NCBI GenBank assembly: GCA_028282185.1
Contig: JANQIJ010000153.1
Location: 1 to 15,969 of the forward strand
DNA length: 15,969 bases
Direction: 5' to 3'
Origin: Rhodospirillales bacterium
Lineage (GTDB): Bacteria > Pseudomonadota > Alphaproteobacteria > Rhodospirillales > Casp-alpha2
Below are positions 8,691 to 14,762 of the stretch, in pieces. The position numbers were made by a program, and so were the translations under genes. Position 1 is the stretch's first letter. Every line of letters starts with the position of its first letter. The notes below the pieces were generated by a model. The model was not told where the DNA came from and made no database searches. It saw only the letters and a program-made list of their open reading frames with translations.

Positions 8691-8878
8691 CCCGCATCAG
8701 ACGACTTGTCAACTTCACCCATTTCGCCTTCTCAACGCCCGCCCCTATGTGGGGTTCCAGGGAAGCTAAACCGATCCTGAATCCGTCGGCTATCCGGTTC
8801 TTGGCGATGAATTGGGCGGTTCGCGGCGTTGACCGGCCGACGGCGCAAATCCAGTCGATCGCGCCGCCCGGCGCTCGC

Positions 8879-8907
8879 TTGCGAAAACGCCACGATTCCA
8901 CCATATT
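8879..8907 (+). promoter_or_regulatory. Probable sigma-70-type promoter of the tmRNA gene
   Basis: TTGCGA (8879-8884) and CATATT (8902-8907) match the -35 and -10 consensus at four of six positions each, separated by exactly 17 bases. The predicted start, about seven bases after the -10 box (near 8914), coincides with the expected 5' end of the acceptor piece of the permuted tmRNA. The position makes this better supported than a random match. The remaining 188 bases between the MFS start codon and this promoter show no gene. Confidence 0.5.
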
Positions 8908-8993
8908 AGCGGTGCCGGCTTGCCGGCTATGGCGCTAAACGCCTAGCGGAATAAGCACTGCGGACCCGGGGGCGGTACCCGGCGCCTCCACCA

Positions 8994-9068
8994 CCAACTG
9001 CGTTGGGGCAATTTGAACCGGACCCGATCCGGCAGACCCCGGGCCAGGACCGGCGCGCAGTTGATGAT
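8994..9068 (+). other. Intervening segment removed from pre-tmRNA
   Basis: These 75 bases separate the CCA end of the acceptor piece from the GGGGGCG start of the coding piece. CAACTGCG (8995-9002) pairs perfectly with CGCAGTTG (9056-9063). The precursor would thus stack this stem almost directly on the acceptor stem. A second hairpin, CCGGA/TCCGG (9018-9022/9028-9032), lies inside. In known permuted tmRNAs this segment is excised to give two separate RNAs held together by base pairing. Excision here is inferred from that knowledge. Confidence 0.85.
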
Positions 9069-9153
9069 GGGGGCGAAATAGGATCGACGCGTGTGGTAAA
9101 GGCTAGGCCTGTTCCCGGCATGGTACCGCCGTTATCGGGCCATTTTGATAAGT

Positions 9154-9192
9154 GCCAACGATAACACGGAAGCACTTGCTGTCGCGGCCTAA
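9154..9192 (+). other. tmRNA proteolysis-tag reading frame (ANDNTEALAVAA)
   Basis: Within the coding piece, GCC at 9154 serves as resume codon. The frame reads ANDNTEALAVAA and stops at TAA (9190-9192). With the alanine carried by the tmRNA itself, the full tag would be A-ANDNTEALAVAA. The start AANDN is typical of alphaproteobacterial tags (Caulobacter AANDNFAEEFAVAA) and is the region SspB contacts. The terminal AVAA is the ClpX-recognised end. The middle part (TEAL) differs from Caulobacter, as this section commonly does. Confidence 0.93.
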
Positions 9193-9210
9193 CACGCCAT
9201 AACGACAACG

Positions 9211-9459
9211 GGGTTCGGCGGGCACCTGGCAACAGAAGCCCGCCACTTCGTTTGCACCGCCCGGTTTTGGGTCCGACCCCGTTGTTGGGGTCGCGGTTGA
9301 CCGCGGCTTGCCGGCGGGCAAGCCGATGGGGGGTTCGGCGGGCGCGCACCCTTCTGGGCAACAGAAGCCCGCCACTTCGTTTGCACCGCCCGGTTTTGGG
9401 TCCGACCCCGTTGTTGGGGTCGCGGTTGACCGCGGCTTGCCAGCGGGCAAGCCGATGGG
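9211..9459. repeat. Tandem pair of about 120/129-base hairpin-rich repeat units
   Basis: Unit 1 (9211-9330) and unit 2 (9331-9459) lie head to tail. The 103-base cores (9228-9330 and 9357-9459) differ at one base. The front parts differ because unit 2 carries nine extra bases. In unit 1 four inverted repeats follow one another. These are GGCGGGC/GCCCGCC (9217-9223/9238-9244), CGACCCC/GGGGTCG (9274-9280/9287-9293), CGCGG/CCGCG with TTGA loop (9292-9296/9301-9305) and GGCTTGCC/GGCAAGCC with a four-base loop (9305-9312/9317-9324). The single core difference falls in that last loop. The block starts where the tmRNA coding piece should end and lies 180 bases before sspB. Open frames across it exist on both strands but only mirror the palindromes. 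It may belong to a dispersed palindromic repeat family. Confidence 0.9.
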
Positions 9460-9639
9460 CGGCGGCGGGAACTTATCGTCATCCGGGGCGACAGGGGGCC
9501 ATCTCCCCGCTTCAACCGAAGATTTTGTCGAGCGGGCCATTGCTCCACAGCGCCCCTTCGCTGCAACGCAACACGCGGCGGCGGGAAATTTCACGTTTTC
9601 GCCAAGACAGGCGGGCGCCATCCCTGCTAAAACGGGGGC
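9460..9639 (+). promoter_or_regulatory. sspB upstream region
   Basis: A 180-base stretch between the tandem repeat and sspB, without a convincing gene. The motif GCGGCGGCGGGAA occurs twice (9459-9471 and 9575-9587). A promoter for sspB should lie here unless sspB is read through from ssrA, but I see no clear -35/-10 pair. Only a short G-run directly before the ATG at 9640 could serve as ribosome site. Confidence 0.3.
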
Positions 9640-10146
9640 ATGGAAGAAAGCCCGCTGAGATACGACGTCTGGATCGAGGATGCGCTCCGCACCGTGATCC
9701 GAAACGCCCTGGCCCTGGTGGCACGGGACGGTTTGCCGGGCGACCATCATTTTTACGTCACCTTTCGCATGGAAGACCCGGGCGTGGTCGTGCCGCCCTA
9801 CTTGCACGCCCAGCATCCGGACGAGATGACAATCGTCATACAGCATCAGTTCGATAACCTGCACGTCGATCAGGACGCCTTTGAGATCACGCTCTACTTC
9901 AAAGGCAAGGCCGAACGCCTGCGCGTGCCGTTCCGCGCGATCACGGCGTTTTCCGATCCATCGGTTAACTTCGGCCTGCAATTGAAGATGGTCACCTCGG
10001 AAGAGGACGAGCCGGTCGAGGACGACGGCCATCATCCGGAACAGGCGCCGTCGCAGGACGCGTCGAACAACGACGACGGCGGCGGTGCAGTCGACGAGGA
10101 AAAGATGGGCGAAGTCATTGCCCTCGACACCTTCCGCAAGAAGTAA
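9640..10146 (+). CDS. sspB: SspB-alpha, ClpXP adaptor for ssrA-tagged proteins
   Basis: Adaptor that binds the tmRNA-encoded tag and tethers tagged substrates to ClpX. The 168-residue protein has the alphaproteobacterial SspB core: a helix (YDVWIEDALRTVIRNAL), PDEMTIVIQHQF (60-71), VTL-type strand (FEITLYF), and LRVPFRAITAFSDPSVNFGLQL (about 94-115). An acidic, low-complexity linker (about 119-155) follows, then the C-terminal ClpX-binding peptide VIALDTFRKK (159-168), similar to the VSLDQFRKK-type ending in Caulobacter. It lies about 430 bases after the ssrA gene on the same strand. The next gene, fumarase, starts 32 bases downstream, so the two may be cotranscribed. Confidence 0.93.
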   Translation: MEESPLRYDVWIEDALRTVIRNALALVARDGLPGDHHFYVTFRMEDPGVVVPPYLHAQHPDEMTIVIQHQFDNLHVDQDAFEITLYFKGKAERLRVPFRAITAFSDPSVNFGLQLKMVTSEEDEPVEDDGHHPEQAPSQDASNNDDGGGAVDEEKMGEVIALDTFRKK

Positions 10147-10178
10147 CACCCGCCGCCAGCAGACCGAGGACAGCGACG

Positions 10179-11804
10179 ATGACCACCGATCATCACACGA
10201 TGTTTCCGCTTGGCCCGGACCAAACGCCTTACAAACAGATCATGGACGGCGGGGTCAGCGTTTCCGAAATGAACGGCCGCCAGGTTCTGACCGTCGAGGC
10301 AGACGCCATCACCGAGCTTACCAAACAGGCGTTCCACGACATTTCCCACCTGTTGCGCCCGGCGCATTTGCAGCAACTGTCGAAGATCCTGGACGACCCC
10401 GAAGCGTCCGACAATGATCGTTTCGTGGCGCTCGACCTGTTGAAGAACGCCAATATCTCGGCGGGCGGCATCCTGCCCATGTGCCAGGATACCGGCACCG
10501 GCATCGTCATGGCGAAGAAGGGCCAGAACGTGTTCACCGGCTTCGACGACGAAGCAGCGATTTCCGAGGGCGTGCGCAAGACCTTCGTCGAAACCAACCT
10601 GCGGTATTCCCAGGTGGCGCCCCTGGACATGTTCCAGGAAAAGAACACGGGCAACAACCTGCCGGCACAGATCGAGATCTACGCCGAACCCGGCGACGCC
10701 TACAAGTTCCTGTTCATCGCCAAGGGCGGCGGATCGGCCAACAAGACTTTCCTTTATCAAGAGACCAAGGCGCTGTTGAACCCGGAACGTCTGATCGACT
10801 TCATGGACGAAAAAATCCGCACGCTCGGCACCGCCGCCTGTCCGCCCTATCACCTGGCCGTAGTGATCGGCGGCACGTCCGCCGAACTGACGCTGAAAAC
10901 GGTGAAGCTGGCCTCGACCAAATACCTGGACGACTTGCCGACCGCGGGCAACCCATACGGCCAGGCCTTCCGCGACCTGGAATGGGAAGAGAAAATCCAC
11001 GAACTGACCCGCAACATGGGCATCGGCGCCCAGTTCGGCGGCAAGTATTTCTGTCACGACGTGCGCGTCATCCGCCTGCCGCGCCATGGCGCCAGCTGCC
11101 CGGTGGGCATCGGCGTTTCATGCTCCGCCGACCGCCAGGCCAAGGGCAAGATCACCAAGGACGGGGTGTTCCTGGAACAGCTGGAAACCAATCCGGCCAA
11201 GTATCTGCCGGACGTCACCGCCGACGAATTGGGCGGCGAGGTCGTCGCCGTCGATCTCAACCGGCCGATGACGGAGGTTCTGGCCGATCTGTCCAGGTAT
11301 CCGGTGAAGACCCGCCTCAGCCTGTCGGGCTCGCTGATCGTCGCCCGCGACATCGCCCATGCCAAGTTGCAAGAGCGTCTGGACGCGGGCCAGGGCCTGC
11401 CCCAGTACTTCAAGGACCATGGGGTCTATTACGCCGGGCCGGCGAAAACGCCGGAAGGCTTCGCCTCCGGCTCCTTCGGGCCGACCACGGCGGGACGCAT
11501 GGATTCCTACGTCGACCGTTTCCAGGAAGCCGGCGGCTCGATGATCATGCTGGCCAAGGGCAACCGTTCGAAACAGGTGACCGACGCCTGTGCCAAGCAC
11601 GGCGGGTTCTATCTGGGCTCCATCGGCGGCCCGGCGGCGCGCCTGGCGCAGGACTGCATCAGCAAGGTCGAATTGGTGGAATACGAGGAGCTCGGCATGG
11701 AAGCGATCTGGAAGATCGAGATCAAGGACTTCCCGGCCTTCATCGTCGTCGACGACAAGGGCAATGACTTCTTCGCCGAGTTCAAGCGGCCCAAGGCGGC
11801 CTAG
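10179..11804 (+). CDS. Class I (4Fe-4S) fumarate hydratase
   Basis: Converts fumarate and malate in the TCA cycle using an oxygen-sensitive [4Fe-4S] cluster. The 541-residue chain contains both the alpha (about 15-290) and beta (about 300-535) domains in one polypeptide, as in E. coli FumA/FumB. The three cluster cysteines are visible: Cys102 in PMCQDTGTG, Cys221 in TAACPPYH and Cys315 in GVSCSADRQ. Other family motifs are GGTSAELTLKTVKLAS, SGSLIVARDIAHAK and GSFGPTTAGRMDSYV. GAGGA lies eight bases before the ATG. The stop codon lies inside an 18-base palindrome (11794-11811). Its base composition is that of the chromosome, unlike the cassette that follows. Confidence 0.96.
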   Translation: MTTDHHTMFPLGPDQTPYKQIMDGGVSVSEMNGRQVLTVEADAITELTKQAFHDISHLLRPAHLQQLSKILDDPEASDNDRFVALDLLKNANISAGGILPMCQDTGTGIVMAKKGQNVFTGFDDEAAISEGVRKTFVETNLRYSQVAPLDMFQEKNTGNNLPAQIEIYAEPGDAYKFLFIAKGGGSANKTFLYQETKALLNPERLIDFMDEKIRTLGTAACPPYHLAVVIGGTSAELTLKTVKLASTKYLDDLPTAGNPYGQAFRDLEWEEKIHELTRNMGIGAQFGGKYFCHDVRVIRLPRHGASCPVGIGVSCSADRQAKGKITKDGVFLEQLETNPAKYLPDVTADELGGEVVAVDLNRPMTEVLADLSRYPVKTRLSLSGSLIVARDIAHAKLQERLDAGQGLPQYFKDHGVYYAGPAKTPEGFASGSFGPTTAGRMDSYVDRFQEAGGSMIMLAKGNRSKQVTDACAKHGGFYLGSIGGPAARLAQDCISKVELVEYEELGMEAIWKIEIKDFPAFIVVDDKGNDFFAEFKRPKAA

Positions 11805-11811
11805 GCCGCCT
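11794..11811 (+). terminator. Palindrome over the fumarase stop codon, possible terminator
   Basis: AGGCGGCCTAGGCCGCCT is a perfect 18-base palindrome with the TAG stop at 11802-11804 in its middle. As RNA it would fold with the central bases as loop. TCTTAAAAAC follows rather than a clean U-run, so intrinsic termination is plausible but weak. It marks the end of chromosome-like sequence. Confidence 0.4.
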
Positions 11812-12015
11812 CTTAAAAACAACCAGATATGCAGTCTACATAGACCTCACGGGATGCCTTGGTCTACTGCCAACGGCATATCAACGCACGCATCCCACTC
11901 ATACGAAATTCATACACATTTAAGGTTTATGATTCAAAATTATTGAGATTTTCGCAAATTCGGCGCACATTTTCAGGAAATATAGCCGATATACGGCGTT
12001 CCGGGAGGGAACAAC
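11812..12015 (+). promoter_or_regulatory. AT-rich leader of the AAA/RloB cassette
   Basis: This 204-base region has markedly lower G+C than both neighbours; the line 11881-11940 has 21 G/C in 60. It contains a nested inverted repeat (11826-11882). A weak promoter candidate is TTGAGA (11943-11948) and CACATT (11966-11971), with a 17-base spacer; the -10 box matches only three positions. A strong ribosome binding site, GGGAGGG (12003-12009), lies six bases before the ATG at 12016. No gene is seen. Confidence 0.45.
11826..11882. repeat. Nested inverted repeat at the cassette's left edge
   Basis: GATATGC (11826-11832) is complementary to GCATATC (11876-11882). Inside it TAGACC (11841-11846) is complementary to GGTCTA (11861-11866). 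The result is a two-part stem with an 8/9-base internal loop and a 14-base terminal loop. It lies just after the fumarase palindrome, where the base composition changes. It could be an RNA structure, an operator or an end of the acquired DNA. Confidence 0.45.
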
Positions 12016-13353
12016 ATGCTTTTGAAGTTCAAAATCAAGAACTTCAAATCGATCCGCGACCAAGTAGAGTTTTCGATGATTGCAGCCCAATCATTGAAGG
12101 ATTCTCCTGATCGCCTTGTGCCCTTGCCTCGCGGCAAGGAAGCGGCGCTCCGCGTATCAGCAACCTATGGCGCCAATGCTTCTGGAAAATCCAACTTTCT
12201 GTCCTCTTTGGCGCACCTGATCACGCTGGTCACTCACTCGACGAAGCTGCTCGGTGGCGAAGGTGGGCTGCCTTATACACCTTTTGAATTGGACCATGAG
12301 TCCGGTCAAAAACCATCTGAGTTCGAATTAGACTTCCTGGTCGATAACATTCGTTACCGTTATGGAGTCATTCACGATCGCAATAAGGTACACGAAGAGT
12401 GGTTGATCGCTTATCCCAAGGGACAACCCGTCGTGTGGTTCGAACGAGACGCTTCCGAAGAGGACCCCTATTATTTTGGTCCTTCCCTTAGGGGACAAAA
12501 CCGCGTCACGGCCTCTCTGACACGCAAAGATAGTTTGTTTCTCTCGGTGGCAGCAGAAAAAAACCATCAAATGCTTGATCCAGTTGCGGACGCAATTCGA
12601 AATCAATTCAGGCTAACCAAACCAGATCAGTTTAGATTCCGACGGGTCACGGCTTCACAATTCGCCAAGTCTGAAAGCTACCGGTCTCGTATCGTCGAGT
12701 TTCTGGCAATGGCGGACCTCGGCATCTCTGATTACGTCTTCAAGGATGTGCCGAGCAATGAACTTGCTGATCGCCTCAATACGGAGTTGAACAAGGCATT
12801 CAAAGACACGATTGATCGAATTTCGAAAGAGTATAGGGCGCAGATCGAGATGACCCCGGTTTTCGATTCCGATGCCGGAGAACTGCATTTCGCACACACG
12901 ACCGCGCACGGACAGGCGGAGTTCCTGGATCCGACACACGAGTCCAGAGGAACATGGATGCTGTTTTCCTATTTGCCCCTTATCCTGCCTGCGCTCGAAG
13001 AAGGCGGAACGCTGATTATTGATGAACTGGAGGCCAGCCTTCATCCCAAGATCGCCAGCCGCATTGTAGAAATATTCAACAGCCCGAAAACCAATACGAA
13101 GAACGCACAATTGATATTCACGACCCAAAGCGCGAGCCTTTTGCGAATTGGCCCCATGTCGAGGGATCAAATCTGGTTCACGGAAAAAGACCATGCCGGG
13201 CGATCAACGTTGTATCCATTGACTCGATTCCATGCCCGAAAGGGGGAACAATTCGAAAACGGCTATCTCCAAGGACGTTACGGGGCAATTCCGTATCTGG
13301 GCGAGACTTACTTTCTTGAGGGCGGGGATGGCGAGAACGGCGAAGCAGCGTAG
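12016..13353 (+). CDS. RloA/AbiLi-like AAA ATPase, predicted phage-defence component
   Basis: A 445-residue ABC/SMC-type ATPase of the AAA_15/AAA_21 group. It begins FKIKNFKSIRDQVEFSM, the usual opening strand of this family. Walker A is GANASGKS (52-59). A signature-like ESRGTWMLFSYLPLIL (309-324) is followed by Walker B TLIIDELEASLHP (332-344, Asp336/Glu337). The H-loop segment reads FTTQSASLL (368-376), with Gln371 where His is usual (FTTHxxxLL). The C-terminal YLQGRYGAIPYLGE (418-430) is typical of RloA-like proteins paired with RloB. The strong ribosome site GGGAGGG supports the start. Its codons are visibly more AT-rich than in flanking genes, suggesting horizontal acquisition. It overlaps the RloB-like gene by 26 bases. 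Role as an abortive-infection ATPase is inferred from family and partner; other AAA_15 defence systems (for example PARIS AriA) are related. Confidence 0.85.
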   Translation: MLLKFKIKNFKSIRDQVEFSMIAAQSLKDSPDRLVPLPRGKEAALRVSATYGANASGKSNFLSSLAHLITLVTHSTKLLGGEGGLPYTPFELDHESGQKPSEFELDFLVDNIRYRYGVIHDRNKVHEEWLIAYPKGQPVVWFERDASEEDPYYFGPSLRGQNRVTASLTRKDSLFLSVAAEKNHQMLDPVADAIRNQFRLTKPDQFRFRRVTASQFAKSESYRSRIVEFLAMADLGISDYVFKDVPSNELADRLNTELNKAFKDTIDRISKEYRAQIEMTPVFDSDAGELHFAHTTAHGQAEFLDPTHESRGTWMLFSYLPLILPALEEGGTLIIDELEASLHPKIASRIVEIFNSPKTNTKNAQLIFTTQSASLLRIGPMSRDQIWFTEKDHAGRSTLYPLTRFHARKGEQFENGYLQGRYGAIPYLGETYFLEGGDGENGEAA

Positions 13354-14023
13354 ACGCAGCAAACATAAATTCCGGAGCAATACGCTCAAACGCAGCCACC
13401 CGTCACAAGAACCCTATGCGAGAATTCTGATTGTGTGCGTGGGCGAGGTGACAGAGCCTGTTTATTTCAATGCGTTTTGCGCCGATATGGGCGCGAATGT
13501 TGAAATTCAGGTCTTGGGCCTTGGTTACACGCCTCACCGGCTTCTCTCCGAGGCAACTTCTCGCCGAAACGACGCGGCACGAAGAGCAAGAGGCCGAAAT
13601 GGCGACCCCTATGAACGCTTCGACGAAACATGGTGCGTGTTTGACGTTGATGGGAATTGGATCGAATGGGACATTGCCAACGTTATTTCGAGCGCGAAGG
13701 CGAATGACATTCGGCTCGCCATCTCCAATCCCTGTTTCGAGCTCTGGGCCTTAATGCACTACGAGCGTTCGGACGGTGAGAAAACCCAAGACGAGGTCAT
13801 AAACCGGTTGGCCAAGATTTTGCCCGGCTACAAGAAAGTAAAATCCTGTGTTCTGCCTTACACAGCCCTGAAAGACCGATATCAATTTGCCGCCGACAAT
13901 GCGCAGGCGCTATGCGCTGCGCGGGCGCAGGATGCTGACGAATACGGAAACCCCTCGACCACGGTTCAGGATTTGACAGAGAGCATAATCGACAGAAGCC
14001 GTCGACCAACTGGGAACCATTAG
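13328..14023 (+). CDS. RloB/AbiLii-like protein, predicted effector of the defence pair
   Basis: A 231-residue protein of the RloB family, which includes AbiLii of the lactococcal AbiL abortive-infection system. A very basic N-terminus (KQRRRSKHKFRSNTLKRSH) leads to ILIVCVGEVTEPVYF (33-47), then WCVFDVDGN (102-110, Asp106/Asp108). ISNPCFELWALMHY (132-145) and the C-terminal GNPSTTVQDL (207-216) follow. The usual motif is CEGExTEPxYF; here the first Glu is Val38. The motifs resemble a TOPRIM-type nuclease centre. The frame is open from 13232, but the ATG at 13328 with GAGG six bases upstream gives the normal protein, overlapping the ATPase stop by 26 bases. The stop codon is one base from the start of the SDR gene. 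Composition is AT-rich like its partner. Confidence 0.83.
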   Translation: MARTAKQRRRSKHKFRSNTLKRSHPSQEPYARILIVCVGEVTEPVYFNAFCADMGANVEIQVLGLGYTPHRLLSEATSRRNDAARRARGRNGDPYERFDETWCVFDVDGNWIEWDIANVISSAKANDIRLAISNPCFELWALMHYERSDGEKTQDEVINRLAKILPGYKKVKSCVLPYTALKDRYQFAADNAQALCAARAQDADEYGNPSTTVQDLTESIIDRSRRPTGNH

Positions 14024-14024
14024 C

Positions 14025-14762
14025 ATGAGCAAAATCACCCTCGTCACCGGCGGCAGCCGGGGCATCGGCAAGGCCGTCTCCCTCATGGCGGCGGAAGCGG
14101 GCCATGCGGTGGCGGTCAATTACAACACCGACGCGGAGGCCGCCTATGACGTGGTCGCGGCAATCAATGACGCCGGCGGCCAAGCCATCCCGGTGCGCGC
14201 CGATTGTTCGGTCGAGGCCGACGTGTTGGAGATGTTCCGGCGCATCGACGAGGACCTGGGCCGGCTGACGGGGCTGGTCAACAATGCCGGCATTCACGGC
14301 CCCCGGGGACCGTTCCAGGAATTGGAGGTGGACGACATCTCCCGCGTGCTGGCGGTCAACGTCCAGGGCTATTTCCTGTGCGCCCGGGAAGCCATCAAGC
14401 GCATGTCGACCAAACGGGGTGGTGCGGGGGGCTCAATCGTCAACGTCTCGTCGGGCTCGGCCAATATCGGCTCGCCCGGCGTCGGCGTCCTCTACGCCGC
14501 CTCCAAGGGGGCGGTGAACTCGCTGACCATCGGGCTCTCACAAGAGGTCGTCGCCGACGGCATTCGGGTCAACACGGTGGCGCCGGGCCTGACCGAAACG
14601 GACATGACCAAGGATTCCCTCGACCGCCGGGTGCCGGCCCTGCCCATGCGGCGCGCCGCCCAGCCGGACGAAATCGCCGCAACCATCCTGTTCCTCATGT
14701 CCGACGCGGCCTCCTATGTCGCCGGGGCCAACCTGCGGGTCGGCGGCGGCAAGCCGGGATGA
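14025..14762 (+). CDS. Short-chain dehydrogenase/reductase (SDR)
   Basis: A classical NAD(P)-dependent SDR of 245 residues. It has the cofactor motif TGGSRGIG (8-15), NNAG (86-89), and catalytic Ser143, Tyr157 and Lys161 (YAASK). VNTVAPGLTETDM follows the active site, and a C-terminal YVAGANLRVGGG closes the chain. The Asn-Tyr-Asn after the second strand suggests NADP preference, which is inferred. The substrate is unknown. It is the first of three genes joined by ATGA overlaps. Its start codon lies one base after the stop of the RloB-like gene and it lacks a strong ribosome site, so it probably depends on coupling to that gene or was displaced from its original leader by the insertion. Composition is back to chromosome-like GC. 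Confidence 0.93.
   Translation: MSKITLVTGGSRGIGKAVSLMAAEAGHAVAVNYNTDAEAAYDVVAAINDAGGQAIPVRADCSVEADVLEMFRRIDEDLGRLTGLVNNAGIHGPRGPFQELEVDDISRVLAVNVQGYFLCAREAIKRMSTKRGGAGGSIVNVSSGSANIGSPGVGVLYAASKGAVNSLTIGLSQEVVADGIRVNTVAPGLTETDMTKDSLDRRVPALPMRRAAQPDEIAATILFLMSDAASYVAGANLRVGGGKPG

Larger units (their letters stand above)
8914..9210 (+). ncRNA. ssrA: Circularly permuted two-piece tmRNA (alphaproteobacterial type)
   Basis: tmRNA rescues ribosomes stalled on broken messages and tags the product for proteolysis. In this permuted form the acceptor piece comes first (about 8914-8993), then an intervening segment (8994-9068), then the coding piece (9069 to about 9210). Evidence: the acceptor strand CGCCTCC (8983-8989), followed by ACCA (8990-8993), pairs with GGGGGCG (9069-9075) over seven positions. 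Its wobble is G3-U70, the AlaRS identity pair. The T-arm-like stem is CCGGG/CCCGG (8966-8970/8978-8982). The coding piece opens GGGGGCGAAATAGGATCGAC, as in other tmRNAs. GCTAGGC (9102-9108) pairs with GCCTAGC (8941-8947), rebuilding helix P2 between the two pieces. A tag frame ends at 9192, and its stop lies in the loop of a P5-like helix (TGTCG 9180-9184, CGACA 9203-9207). Exact mature ends are estimates. Confidence 0.95.

Noticed and set aside
7420..8904. 494-codon minus-strand frame over the MFS gene
   Set aside because: Different frame from the MFS protein, low-complexity translation, and it overlaps the ssrA promoter; the MFS frame has clear membrane segments.
8654..8938. 94-codon plus-strand frame before the tmRNA
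   Set aside because: No ribosome site or recognisable motif; overlaps the MFS start and the tmRNA promoter and acceptor piece.
9131..9177. Interleaved pairings GTTATCG/CGATAAC and AAGTGC/GCACTT suggesting a pseudoknot
   Set aside because: Both pairings would bury the tag resume region, which must be free for translation; likely chance complementarity inside the tmRNA, where PK1 should lie upstream of the tag.
9211..9459. Possible CRISPR array
   Set aside because: Only two long head-to-tail units, no short regular spacers, and no cas genes nearby.
9308..9658. Plus-strand frame with a repeated GLPAGKPMGG peptide
   Set aside because: The peptide repetition only reflects the duplicated hairpin unit; no start signal, and it runs into the sspB start.
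9103..10149. Minus-strand open frame of 348 codons across tmRNA, repeats and sspB
   Set aside because: It is antisense to sspB and the tmRNA; the repeated peptide in it comes from the palindromic repeats, which also give a similar peptide on the other strand.
13232..13327. Extended N-terminus for the RloB-like protein
   Set aside because: The extra 32 residues lie in another frame of the ATPase gene and do not resemble RloB; the ATG at 13328 has a good ribosome site.
12016..14023. PARIS (AriA-AriB) defence system
   Set aside because: The ATPase is related, but the partner has RloB motifs (CxGExTEPxYF, NPCFELW, GNPSTT) rather than the DUF4435 type of AriB.
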